Source of the DNA: Pascua guehoae | Lineage: Eukaryota; Basidiomycota; Tremellomycetes; Trichosporonales; Trichosporonaceae | Direction: 5' to 3' | DNA length: 64,000 bases | Assembly: GCA_001600415.1 (NCBI GenBank) | Contig: BCJX01000006.1 | Location: 373,053 to 437,052 of the forward strand | Shown: positions 44,781 to 55,894 of the stretch, in pieces | Position numbering within the stretch: position 1 is the first letter of the stretch | Layout of the letters: every line of letters starts with the position of its first letter | Notes under the pieces: generated by a model | What the model was told of the DNA's origin: nothing | The model's input: the letters and a program-made list of their open reading frames with translations, nothing else | The model's database searches: none | Translations under genes and position numbers: made by a program

Positions 44781-45399
44781 AGCGGGGGCGGTAGTAGTAG
44801 GAGCTAGGAGCTTTGGGCCTTGGGCCGTGCATGTACCCATATTAGAGCTGGCACGCAACACCGTGTGTGCTGGTACCCCCTGGTCCCCTGGGCGTGGACA
44901 GTGGGGGTTGTTGGAAGTGGCGATTTTGGTGTTTTGTGTGTACTTTGGGCATGTGGCGATGGCTCTCGCCTCGAAGCGGGGGGTCTGGAGACTCTCAAAG
45001 GATGACACTTGGCTGGAGGTGTTTGTGCCACCCCACATGTACGCCTGCTAGCCTGCCCCCATCCTCAATGTCACCATGCGGACAAAGGATGAAAGCGCTA
45101 GCGGTGTAGCTTGCCGTGAAATCGCCAGTGACCGACGTCACTCCAAGAGCGACCATGCACCGCCCCCCTCTTCCACCCACTAACCAACGCGTCTCGCCAC
45201 TAACATCTGAATAATTGGACGAGCCCGCCGCCCTCTGTCAACCGCCGCTCCGAGCCGTGCCCCCGCGACGATCAAGTTACCCGACCGGGTCGCTGGCCAC
45301 CCTCAGCTGCCGGGCTGCAAGGCCGACCTGGCGGCTATCGGCGCGTGGGCTCGGCGGTGGACGCTGGGTATACCGCGTGCGATCGAGGGCTGGGGCGTG
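44781..45399. other. Intergenic, nothing recognised
   Basis: Downstream flank of RPC19. No gene, RNA or repeat seen. Confidence 0.5.
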
Positions 45400-46268
45400 C
45401 GCGCCGGTTTATCGAGCTCTTGGTGCTGGCCTCCGAGGTCGTACCGGGGCCTGGACATGTACACATGTACCGTGAGCGCCCGCGGCCGTGATGCGGCCGG
45501 GCGATGGTGCGCGGCTCGCGTCGATGCCGGGTCGCGGATGCAGGGGGGGCTGGGATGCGTGTGGGGCGAGTGTACGATCGTGTACTTGATAGGCGGCCCG
45601 GGGGTGAGGTGGATGCTTGATGCCGTCGCTGTGCTTGTCGTACGTGGCCCAGATGGAGCGTGCCGCGGCGCTCGAGCTCGTGGATTCCGACGGTGGGGCA
45701 CGGGACAGGTTTGTGGTGTCGTCACGGGGCTCGCGTTCGCCGTAGTGGGATACCTCTCCGATCTGTGGGGAGGACCAGCGACGCCGACGCCGTCTAGATT
45801 GGGTACGTACAGTATGTTTGTGGTCGAGTCAAGGTGAGGCGGTCTGCCCTGCTCTGATACCCTAGACGACTCGGGCAACGCCGCCGCTGGCCTCAGCGTG
45901 GGCGAGCTCGAGATCGAATGCGCCGATGCCCGGTTCAGCGTTTGCGGTGAATGGCGAGGAACTGGACGTGCATGTCTGGTACTTCAACACGGTGCCCGAA
46001 AGCGTCGAGACGGGTTGGGGACTGGACGCGGGCGCGACTCGACGACCAGGTCCGGTTCAAGTCTGCGGCGGCGACGTTTATCCGTCTGCTCCAGCGCGAA
46101 GGGGTGTCGTTGATCAACCGTATCCCTCCCGAGACGCCGGTCGTGCATCCGCTGCCCGATGACAATGTCTATCGATACGACTCCGGTTCCGACAATCCAA
46201 CGGCGCCATTTCTTCGACTGCCCGAGTTCACTGCCCCACTGCTTGCTGCAACCCGTCGTCGCGCATAG
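45400..46268 (+). pseudogene. Apparent decayed protein-coding gene, parent unknown
   Basis: Protein-like segments follow each other on the plus strand but switch frame with no room for introns: MERAAALELVDSDGGARDRF (about 45650-45710), DDSGNAAAGLSVGELEIECA (45870-45930), VNGEELDVHVWYFNTVPESV (about 45950-46010) and, in a third frame, RLDDQVRFKSAAATFIRLLQ through to a stop at 46268. One plausible intron (GTACGT near 45804 to CCCTAG at 45868) remains. At least two frame changes occur within 46268-45900 in under 150 nt. Sequencing error in GC-rich DNA is the alternative. The family is not recognised. Confidence 0.4.
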
Positions 46269-46348
46269 TGAGACCTGCCTCGCGAGACCTGCCTGTGAGA
46301 CGCCTTGTGAGACCTGCCTGTGAGACGTGCCTTGTGAGACGTGCCTTG
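46269..46348. repeat. Short tandem repeat (GTGAGACCTGCCT/GTGAGACGTGCCTT)
   Basis: Five to six units of 13-16 bp with small differences, directly after the stop of the relic and 105 nt from the NDUFS1 stop. Confidence 0.75.
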
Positions 46349-46452
46349 CCCCCATAGATTCTAGTTGTTGCATCATCAAGAGAGATCCCGGTGGGCTGCT
46401 CCCGTCTTCCGTATCAATGTATCCTGCATGCCCCGCTTGCTACAATATCTGT

Positions 46453-49105
46453 CTACGCGGTCGCCCGCTTGGCGTCCTCGGCGGCGACGTCCAATGGCTC
46501 ACCCTTGGTAAAGGCCTTGGAGCACGCGGCCATGGTGACGGACGCGCGGGAAATGGGGTCGGTGCGGTAGAAGTCTGCAATGGGCTTGCGGAAGGTCTCG
46601 GTCGAAGGCGCCGGGGCGTCGGCCTTGGCGAGCGCCTCGAGACCGGTGCGGACAATGTCGGCCGAGGGCGCCTCGACCTCGTCGTAGCGGACGAGCGTTG
46701 GCGAAACGTCCCACATGCGGTCACGGATGGCGACCGTGTCGTCGTATGGCAGGGCCTCGCCAATGACCTCGGAAAGCGCACTGTCTGTCAGTCATGACCA
46801 AACCAAATGGACAACCGTCGCCCAGGCTCACCGGATAATCTTCCAGTCCTCACGTGCGGCTGCAGGAGGAGGAACGGCGGTGCGGCCGTGCTGGCTGCGG
46901 CCCTCGGTGTTGATCCAGGTCGAGGCCTTTTCAGTGTAGGCGGCACCGGGGAGGCAGACGTCTGCGTACTGGGCACCGACGTCGCCGTGGTGTCCCTGGT
47001 AGACGACAAAGGCGTTCTCGGGAATGGTGGAAGGGTCAATCTCGTCGGCGTTCAGGAGGTAGACAAACTTGGGCGTCGCGTTGGAAGACGAGGCGGCGGG
47101 GGTAAAGCCGACGTCGTAGGCGGCGGCACGCGACGCCTCGCGGTGGAGAATGCTAAAGCCGTTCCATTCGGGGGTAAGGAACTTGTCCGAGTTGTCGAGG
47201 ACGTGCTGGGACACGGCCTTGAGGACGGCAGCACCGTCCTTGCCGTCGACGACAGCCGAGCCGACCATGACGAGGGGGTTCTTGGCCTCCTTCCAGAAGG
47301 TTGCAAACTCGCCCGTGCCCTCACCGGCGAGGAACTTTTCAACGTCGGCGGCCGACTTGCCGACCGACTCGTACTCGAATGTCGAGGGGAAGTCCTCGCC
47401 AATGACACCAAAGTTGGCGCCGTTCTTCAGCCACGACTTGCGGAAGCGCGTGTTGATAATGGCGGCCTCGTGACGGGGGTTGGTGCCAATAAGGAGGACG
47501 GCGTCGGCGGCCTCAATGTTGGGGATACCCGTGTTGAGGAGGTAGTTGGAACGGACGTCGACGCCAGTGGCGGGAGGCGACTGGCCAAATGGCTGGTCGA
47601 CGGTGGTGTTCTCCGAGCCGAGACGGTTGACGAGGTCCTTGAGCGCGACAAGCGACTCGGTGTCGGCAAGGGCACCGGCCACAGCCTTGATCTCGTCGCC
47701 CTTTGCGCCGCTCTTGGCGAGGCCGAGACGGATGGTCTCGAGAGCGTGCTCCCAGGTAGCGGGGACAAAGCGGTCGCCCTCACGGACAAGCGGGGTGCAG
47801 AGACGCTGAACGCGGAGACCATCGTAGGCGTAACGCGTCTTGTCGTTGATCCACTCCTCGTTGACGTCGTCGTTGAGCCTGGGCTGGATGCGCATGACCT
47901 GGGTACCGCGCGAGTCGACGCGAATGTTGGAGCCAACAGCGTCGAGCACGTCGACACTCTCCGTCTTCTTGAGCTCCCAAGGACGGGCCTGGAACTCGTA
48001 AGGCTTGGACGTGAGGGCACCGACGGGGCACAGGTCGATAATGTTGCCCGACATTTCAGAGTTGAGCGACTTTTCAATGTACATGCCAATCTGGAGGTCG
48101 TTGCCGCGGCCCGAAGTACCGAGGTCCTCGACACCGGCCACGTCGTTTGCAAAGCGGACGCAACGCGTGCACTGAATGCAGCGGTTCATCGACGTCTTGA
48201 CAATCGGGCCAAACTCCTTGTTCTCAACGGCACGCTTGCCTGCAATCTCGTGGAACCGTGTCCGGTCCGAACCGTAGCGCATCGACTGGTCCTGCAGGTC
48301 GCACTCGCCACCCTGGTCGCAAATGGGGCAGTCGAGGGGGTGGTTGGAGAGGAGGAACTCCATGACACCCTCGCGCGCCTTGTGGACTCGGGGAGTGTCG
48401 GTCCACACAACCTGGCCGGGCATGGCGGGCTGCGCGCAAGACGCGATCGGCTTTGGTGCGCGCTCCACATCGACAAGACACATGCGGCAGTTACCCGCAA
48501 TCGCTAGGCGGTCGTGGTAGCAGCTGCGGGGGAATCGTCAGCGACAACGCAGTGTGTGCGAGGGGGAGAGTTGTGCTCACAAGCGAGGGACGTTGACACC
48601 GCTGTTTCGTGGGTCAGCATTTTCCATTCGCCATCTAAACATGCTGGGACGTACGCAGCCTCGCAAGCCTGGATAAGAGCCGTTCCTGCACACGCCGTCA
48701 GCCTAGTCCTAGGTCCCAGTCCTCAATTCCCATCTCTCTCTCCCCCTCCAACAGCTCTCCACTCACCCTGGGGAACGGTCACCTGCTTGCCATCGACAGT
48801 GAGGGTAATGTCGGAACGGCGCGACGCCGAGACCGAGAAGAGGCGCGAGCCTGGAAAGTGTCAGCAAAACAGCGGGCGGGTAGTGTCGACGCCGCCAGCC
48901 CCGCCGACCCGCGTCGAGCATGCCTGGCCCGAGTGCGATGGCAGTCATAGGTGGGCGCGGCTTCGCACTCGAGTTCCAGGAAGCAAGGCGCGGGATCGGG
49001 ACAGGCGGGGACGGCTCGGCGTTGGGGGGCTCGGGGGGTGGTCTACGCACCAGACGCCTGGAGCGGGCGTGCGAGCGAGCGAGTGGCCGCGAGCCGGGGG
49101 AGCAT
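46453..49105 (-). CDS. NDUFS1: NADH:ubiquinone oxidoreductase 75-kDa subunit (NDUFS1, complex I)
   Basis: Exons in translation order: 49105-49051, 48850-48767, 48685-48655, 48601-48581, 48523-46832 and 46780-46453, giving 736 residues, the normal family length. The N-terminus MLPRLAATRSLARPLQAS is a mitochondrial presequence. DITLTVDGKQVTVPQG and CYHDRLAIAGNCRMC carry the 2Fe-2S (N1b) ligands. HPLDCPICDQGGECDLQD and CIQCTRCVRFANDVAG carry 4Fe-4S ligands, followed by the molybdopterin-oxidoreductase-like domain. The subunit passes electrons along the peripheral arm in the mitochondrial matrix. The exons around the first cluster are very small (31 and 21 nt). The long open frame on the opposite strand is a mirror of codon bias. 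High confidence, including the start, because the presequence joins in phase. Confidence 0.94.
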
Positions 49106-49664
49106 GGCGATGGTATGGGGCCTGGGCTAGGCGTGGAGGGAGAGTGGTGTGGTAGTGAGCACGCCTCTGGCCAAGGTTGGATCAACGACCAGCGGCAGAC
49201 TGCACCATGCAGGCTGCACGCAGCCAGGCAGGCTGCAAGCACCACCCACCCAGGCTGCGAGCACCCAGCCAGGCAGGCAGGGTCCGCGCTCCGGCCAGTG
49301 AAGACGGGCGCAATGGGCGTTAACTCCGAGTGTGGCACTTGAATGTCGCGCCCAATCATCGTCACTCAGTTTGCACTCAGTCCAACAGGTGGGCACCCGC
49401 CAGCCCACCAGGCCATGCAGGCCACGAGCCCAATGTGCACATAGCCGAACTTGATGTTTTAAGGCACGAGGTAAATGCATTTCATTCATGATCGCCTGCC
49501 TTTCGTCATCCTATGTACAATGTTCACCATCAACTACAACCGTGTTTTTTTTTTTTTTTTTTTCTACTGTCTTACTTGAGACTCGCACAAAGATACCTAC
49601 CAGAGATACCAAGGCGCCGGCAGTCTCTCCTCGCGCCTCGTGTTGCGCCGCCGAGAACGAGCCC
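49106..49664. other. Intergenic with GCAGGCTGC-type short repeats and a poly-T run
   Basis: 49190-49290 contains irregular repeats of CAGGCTGC/AGGCAGG/CACCCAGCC. 49542-49563 is a run of T. No coding sequence was recognised. The region holds the NDUFS1 promoter and the 3' flank of the next gene. Confidence 0.5.
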
Positions 49665-51410
49665 TTAGCGAGTGTGATACCAGTACGACGGCACCGGGGG
49701 GTAGGAGCGAGGCTGGAGAAGACCGTCGGCGTGGAACACCTTGTTGCGCATACGGCGCGTGCGCCAGATCATCTGCTCCTCACGGCCGTCGATGAAGCCC
49801 GCCGTATCGTTGCCCCAATAGTCGCGCTTCATGAAGACGCTAGCCTTGCTGTTCTTCATGAGCTGGCGGTAGCGGAGCTTTGCCTTGAACCATTCCGCAA
49901 TGTCGCCACAGCGGTCGCGCGCCTCGCGCGCGCAGGCGAAGCGGCGGAAACAGCCAGTCTCCATCTCGAGGAAGTCGTGCGAACCGTTGCCGGGAATGTT
50001 GTGGGTCCATCGACACGACGCCTCCTGGTAGTAGGGCATGTGGCCGGGGTTGTACCCGTCAAAGAACGCGGCAGTGGGCGCCGAGGCGAGGTCGCCGATC
50101 GTGTATGGGAGGGCGTCTTCGTCGTCGGCAGTCTCCTGGGATATCAGCATGGTGATAGACTCGGGTCGTGCACTGCTACTTACCTTGGTCTCACCACCCT
50201 TGGCCTTGTTCTCACCGCCGTCAACAACGGTGACCTTGATGGACGAGTCGGCAATCGAGGCCGTCTGTAGGTGGGTCAGTACTGACACAAGCTAAAGTCA
50301 CTCGGCATCGGCTGTACTCACCTCGTTCTCCTTGTTGACACTACCGTACGAGTCCGAGTCCGAGTCCGAGGCCCAGGCATCGGCAAACTGCTGGGCCTTG
50401 TACTCATCAGAGTGGATACACGCAATGCCCTTGTGCATGTCCTCCTGGGCGTAGTGGAAGACCGAGCCGTCCTTGATCATCACGTCACCGTCGAGGAAGG
50501 TGTCATACCCAGGCTCATAGTAGAAAGAGCCCTTGGTCGCCTGGAGGGAGACGAAGCTAAGCCAGCCCTTTTCGGAGGTGTAGAAGCCGGCGGGCGCCTG
50601 GCAGCGATGCGTGTAGGTCATGTTAGGGTCGTCCTCGGTCTCGGGCGTGGACTGCTCCGCGGCCGGGATGGTCTTGGGCTTGTAGACCGTAAGGACGTCC
50701 GGGGTGTAGGCGAGCGCCTTGCGGAGATAGTGCTTGGCGAGGTTGGTCGCCTGGAGCTGGTTGATGATCTTGGGGTCCGCCGAGAAAGACTTCTGGAGGT
50801 TGTACGAGCGAACGGCCGAGGGGAGAGCGTTGAGCGCGTCCATCATGCAGCTCTCGGCGTATGCGAGGTCTTCGTGGAACAACTTGAGCTGGCCGGCCTG
50901 GGCCATGGCCTTGGCCTTGGCATCGCTCACGGGCTCAGTGAACGTGACCTTCTTGACCTTGGCCGGAGTCGTGGCCTCAGAGGCGGTGTCATCGGTCGCA
51001 GACTGGGTGTCGGCGAGAATCTCAACGTTGTCCTCGGCCTGCGTCTCGACTTCGGCGGGCTTGTCCGCCGGGGGGAAGTCGGCCGTGCGAACAATCTTGC
51101 CGTCAACAATCTCAAAGCCGTAGCCAATAGGCGTGTTGGCGGCAGGCTTGATCGTGCCGGTGGGGAGAAGGGTGCCGTCAGGGGCCGTGTCCGCCTCCAT
51201 GATGGTCGTCTCGGGCGGGAGGTTTACAAAGAAACCGGCGAGGTCTTCATTGGTGACCGCCGTCGGCGCCGCGGGGGGCGTCGGGAGCACCTTGGAGGAG
51301 GTACCGGGCACGCGAGGGAGAATCTTGTTGATGTTCTTGGAAATGTTCTTGGAAAGGAGGTTGAACTTCTTGCCCGTCGCGGACGGGCGCGAAGAGGTGA
51401 TGGTCGACAT
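49665..51410 (-). CDS. Unknown protein, 546 residues
   Basis: Exons in translation order: 51410-50322, 50264-50184 and 50135-49665. The start is the ATG giving MSTITSSRPSATGKKFNLL; the frame upstream has only non-ATG codons. A basic N-terminus with a SKNISKNINKILP helix is followed by a Thr/Ala/Asp/Glu-rich stretch and KVKKVTFTEPVSDAKA. Next is a helical middle (LKLFHEDLAYAESCMMDALN, HYLRKALAYTPDVLTVYKP). The C-terminal half is aromatic and Cys-containing (CRWTHNIPG, FLEMETGCFRRFACAREARD) and ends SYPPVPSYWYHTR. No transmembrane segment, signal peptide or known domain is visible. Codon use resembles its neighbours, and phases close at both introns. I do not recognise the family; it is probably fungal-specific. 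Confidence 0.8.
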
Positions 51411-51517
51411 GTTGTTTGTGGTGTTCAATGAAAGTGGGGGTGTGTAAATGAGGGTCGTGGAATGGAATGGGTGTGGTTGTGAAGCGTCACGGCTGTGGGT
51501 GTGGATGTGGGTGGGTG

Positions 51518-51743
51518 NNNNNNNNNNNNNNNNNNNNNNNNNNNNNNNNNNNNNNNNNNNNNNNNNNNNNNNNNNNNNNNNNNNNNNNNNNNNNNNNNNN
51601 NNNNNNNNNNNNNNNNNNNNNNNNNNNNNNNNNNNNNNNNNNNNNNNNNNNNNNNNNNNNNNNNNNNNNNNNNNNNNNNNNNNNNNNNNNNNNNNNNNNN
51701 NNNNNNNNNNNNNNNNNNNNNNNNNNNNNNNNNNNNNNNNNNN
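51518..51743. other. Assembly gap (226 N)
   Basis: Flanked on both sides by G/T-rich low-complexity sequence (GTGGGTG... and GGGGGGGAGGGG). It lies about 110 nt upstream of the unknown gene's start, so part of its promoter is missing. Confidence 0.99.
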
Positions 51744-54674
51744 GTTGGGAAGTGGTATGAGGGAAGTGGTAATTGGGGGGGAGGGGGGGGGGGAAGGGGA
51801 CGAGTTGGGAAGGAGAAAGAGGGCGTCTCATCAACGGGGTTTATGTACGCGACGGCCACGACCACGCCGACTACCACACACGTGTCCAAGGTGGCCAGGC
51901 TGGGTCGTTCGACACCATCACGGACCCATCTAAACAAACAATGGAGTCTGCCACAACAAAGGCGGCGTGTGTTGTGTGATTGTGATGGTTCCTGACAGCG
52001 CCACACTTGCGTGCCACACTGCCACACCACGGGGGTATTGTCGTGCCCCTCCTTTGTCCTGGACACTGCGGTACACCGGCCCAGTCTCCCCCATGCCCTC
52101 TTTCTCTTTCATTGTTGCCTGGGACCCTTATCGAGAAGCAAGCTAATTCCTGGCCCAAGGGTGCGATTATGATGGTGCCTGCAGCGCCACACTATGCCTT
52201 GTTACGCCGCACGCCGGTGTTGTTATTACCAGCCCCCAGCCGTACGTCTCTCTCCAGAAGCCTTTCACCGTCGTCCCTTATCACGAAGCAGTCTATTGTG
52301 TGATCAGTGACTGCCCTCCTTTGTCCTCAACAGCCGTCCCCGCCCCACTGCCCTGCCCTCTCACCCACCCCCATACGCCCTTAATGTTGTAGAAACTAGA
52401 GAGTAGAGTAACATGACGAACTAGATACGGCCCTCGACCCTTAAGAAGGGTCGAGCGGCGCGGCGCCGTCGCCGCCGCCGCCGCCGCGTGGCTCTGCTAC
52501 AAGGCTGTCTCTATTTCAACACTTAACACGAAGCAGTCTAGCGCATGATGATGGGCTGGGATGTAGCTGGTCGCGCACCTGCCACACTTGCTATCTTCCC
52601 TTCGTCGTCCTAAAAACCGTACCGCGCGTGTTACCAGCCCTCGTCGATCCCTGACACGAGTCTTTTTCCTTGTGTTTGGCCCCTGTGTGATGGTGGCCTG
52701 TGTAATTCCTTGTTATGGCCTCAGTGTGGCTGAGCGCGCCTGCTTCCGTACCCTGCCCTGTCCCGTTGATATCACGAACAAAGGACTGCTCCTGGACGGA
52801 GGTTAATTATCTGACTCCGGACACCAGGAGGGGGACGCGTCCGGGCCCCGTGGGTGAGGCTGGAGTCGACGCGACGGGCACGGGTGTAACTCGCATTGTA
52901 ACAATATTTGGCAGCTGACAATTTCTACAGGCTGTAGTTCAAGAGAAGTGGTCATCAGCACTACAAGCCCTCAGAAAATGTTACACGTTCTGATGTGAGG
53001 AGACGGACACGTCCTGCACGCTGCTTCCCGTCCACATTATTGTTGCACCTCTAGGAATTCCCTTGTTTGCCAAAGTATGGCATTGCATCGCGAGCCGCCT
53101 TGTCCAAATGGCCACTATTGCCCGTTTCTCTTTGAAACGTTGTGCCCTGGTGCTCTACTGGTGTGTCCAAAAAGCCGTGAGACTGCCACGTTGAGCTAGG
53201 GTGCAGGCACATGTAGGAAATGCAGAGTTCAGAGCACAGCGAGGAGGGACCAGCAGTGCGGTCACTTGCCGTGCCATCGTTTGGTCGGCAACTGCAGTAC
53301 CTTTGCACATGTTGACCTGGCCCGAGCTGAATGTGGTCGTCTCATGATTTTCCGGACGCACCTGGAGTTGTCGCCCGGCCTCGGAGAGTACCTCGTGTCC
53401 TTCTTGGCCAATGAGCATGTTATTGTCCAACGCACGACCATCACAGCCGTGCATGATTAGCTGCCCAGACCCGACAGCGTCCTCGGTTTGTATTCTAGTT
53501 TAGGTTCCTCCCCTGCAGGCCTACCACGCCATGTCACCGTGGTGAACGAACGAACAAGCGACAATTCTCTCCCAGCCGTGCAAGATATTGTTATTGTTCC
53601 GCTGTCAACATTGTCCAACACTGTCCAGCTCCAATACCCGACCACAACGGAGAGGAGCCCGGTCAAGCCGGCGTAGCCAAGATAGGGTGCCCCAAACCCA
53701 ACCAGAGGGTGCCAGCCATCTCTGGGCAGAGCCGGAAACATATCGGGCGACGGGGTGCGGCGGGGGCAAGGACGAGGTAATTCTGGGGTTGTCTCCCGCC
53801 CGACGGCGGGGACAAACAACGGGCCGTGTTGTGGACAGACTCATCACAGCCACAACAAGGGCTGCGGGTGTGCCGAATTTGTTGAGGATTGTTGAGAATG
53901 GGGTGAGGTGAGGTCTGGCGCTGTCGTTTGGACAGCACATGTGTTTGGAGAAAAGGATCGAGACATTTTTCTGCCGTGCTCCACGAGGATGCTTCAGTGC
54001 CGCCCACGTATTTGTGCTAGGTGGGAAAGAGACCCAGTTACAAATGTCTTTCTGCCACAAAATGTCTTTCCAGAATCCAGTACACATGTCACTGCGGCAA
54101 TTCAAGCGGGCCATTCCGGGGAGGCAGGCGAACAGTGAGCCGCCTGTTGATAAGATGGCAACGCCAGCTTGAACACTGACCTGCGCGCTGGCATTAATTC
54201 AACGTGGCAAGGTGATGGTGGTAGTTGTGTGTTGATCAGGACGGAACAGTACAGTGGTGATCGCCGTCTTGCAGATAACAGTCTGTACAGATCGATCGTC
54301 AAGCCACAGATCGACGGCCATGCACGTCATCAGACTGCTCTTCTCCATGTGACCTTCACAGTGTCAACATCGCCCACCCCACCTCGACCACAGAGCAGAC
54401 GTGTCTGGCGCCCTGCCCATCCCCGGGCGACCCAAGCCTCAAACCGCCATCGACTTTGCCTCTTACCTCCACTCTGTAGGCCTGGACTGCATCTCAAGGC
54501 TACAATGCATCAGTTCACTGCCCCGCCGGAAGCAACTAGCACATCTCTGACACTCTCCACCGCGTCAAGCTTCATTCAGAGATTCATCACTCGTGTCTTG
54601 TATCGTATCTCCTCTCCAATCTGGCGGGCCGCATCGGGTCAGCGAGGTCAGTGGCGCACACGGCGTGCTGGCGA
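51744..54674. other. 2.9-kb non-coding region with decayed repeats
   Basis: No convincing gene. From about 51965 to 52720, related segments recur (GTGTGATTGTGATGG.TCCTG, CAGCGCCACACT, TTATCACGAAGCAGTCTA, CCTCCTTTGTCCT) at irregular 140-250 bp spacing. They are too diverged to define a clean unit. An inverted repeat and a GCC-rich run at 52433-52487 are listed separately. From 53000 to 54670 I see nothing. Confidence 0.5.
52433..52487. repeat. Perfect 10-bp inverted repeat followed by a (GCC)n run
   Basis: CTCGACCCTT (52433-52442) and AAGGGTCGAG (52446-52455) are exact reverse complements around a 3-nt AAG loop. About 30 nt of GCG/GCC triplets follow to 52487. Either strand could form a strong hairpin. 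Confidence 0.8.
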
Positions 54675-55894
54675 TTACACCGTTGAGCCATAGTTGGGCG
54701 GCGGGGCTGGATGTCAGCGGGAGTGTGGCCGAGGGAAACAGGATTCGTGGCAACTTGTGTCACGGGATGGTCCGAACAGCCAAGCATGGTGAGAGGAGGG
54801 CACAGGTCACAGGACACAGGAAACAGACCGCAGGACAGAGGATAGAGGACAGAGGATAGAGGACAGAGGATTTGAGGACAGAGGAAGCAGGTCGCGGACA
54901 CAGAACACAGGACACAGGACAGAGACAACAGGAAACAAAGACTCACGGCGGTTGTCGGCCGACACAAACTCGCCGTTGCCGAGGTATGCGTATCCGTGCA
55001 CGCCGTATGTCTCCTCGGCGCGGATCTGCGGTAGTTAGCGTGTGTCCGGCCGGGCTTTGGTGTGGGCGGCGCGAGCGAGGAGGCCTGCAGGCCTGCAGAT
55101 TTGGATTGGGCAGGTGCGCCGCGTCCCCTCTCGCACACTCGCACGCAGCAGGCACGCAGCACCTTGGCAGCGCCAAGTGAGTGAGTGAGAGCCGACGCAC
55201 CTTCATGTACATGATCCAGAATGCGTGAATGTGCCCACTGGGACGTCAGTACGAACGAGACAGGGAGGTTAGGCGGTTACGCACGGGAGGAAGCCCTGGG
55301 TGTCAGCGTGTGTCACGCGAGTAACGAAGCGTCATGGCAGGGGTGTCTGGGGAAGCATCTCGGGTAGCGGGGTACAGAGAAGCATTTCGGGCAGGGGTGT
55401 ATGGAGAAGCATCCGGCGGTGTACGCAGAGGACGGCCCGGTCATGCAACGGGTACACACCCGGCACGCCGAGAAACAGACGCATACGCGACGGCGCAGCG
55501 ACCAGCGGAGACACAGTTAAATGCCGCACAGATCGCAGCAGGGCCGTCGCGAACGGAGTCATGGGGTTCGCGCCACCCACACGCCGAGTCATACCGCATC
55601 GCAGACGTCTGCGTTGCCGTCTCGACAGTCTCCAGGTTACATCTGCACTCGCCCCTCCACCCTCCACTCTCACCCTCGACCTCTGGTCCACTCCCCGAAC
55701 CACTCCCCGGACCACTGCTGACCACTCCCCAGACCACAACTCCGACCACGACCCAGCTCATTCGCGGGACTCACCAAAAACGTCAACGCAATGTTGATAA
55801 ACAGGTCGCAGCTGCAGCCCGTCATGAGCGCCACGCCCGCGGGGGGGAAGAGCACAATGATGAGCGCGATAATCACGTCCGAGCCGCGGACCAT
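54675..55894 (-). CDS. PMP3: Pmp3/UPF0057 small plasma-membrane proteolipid
   Basis: Exons in translation order: 55894-55775, 55295-55285 (11 nt), 55237-55201, 55025-54947 and 54706-54675, giving 92 residues. Two hydrophobic segments are VIIALIIVLFPPAGVALMTG and LFINIALTFLGFLPGHIHAF, with the family's CSCDL between them, then WIMYMK and a hydrophilic tail ending PPPPNYGSTV. Pmp3 proteins sit in the plasma membrane, influence membrane potential and salt tolerance, and bind phosphoinositides in yeast. The 11-nt exon supplies only GFLP, yet is required to join LTFL to GHIHAFW in frame. Introns 1 (479 nt) and 4 (240 nt) are long; intron 4 holds AGGACAGAGGATAG-type repeats. Identity is firm. The tiny exon is inferred from exact splice signals and phase. 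Confidence 0.92.
54795..54930. repeat. Purine-rich ACAGAGGATAGAGG-type repeat in a Pmp3 intron
   Basis: Irregular tandem copies of ACAGAGGATAG and GGACACAGG lie within intron 4 (54707-54946) of the Pmp3 gene. Confidence 0.75.

Noticed and set aside
46807..48507. 566-codon plus-strand open frame
   Set aside because: It mirrors the NDUFS1 coding exon on the other strand. It arises from GC-rich third positions and has no recognisable domain, whereas the minus strand has iron-sulfur motifs.
50412..51431. 339-codon plus-strand open frame
   Set aside because: Antisense shadow of the unknown 546-residue protein; composition dominated by Gly/Arg/Val/Glu, as expected of mirrored codons.
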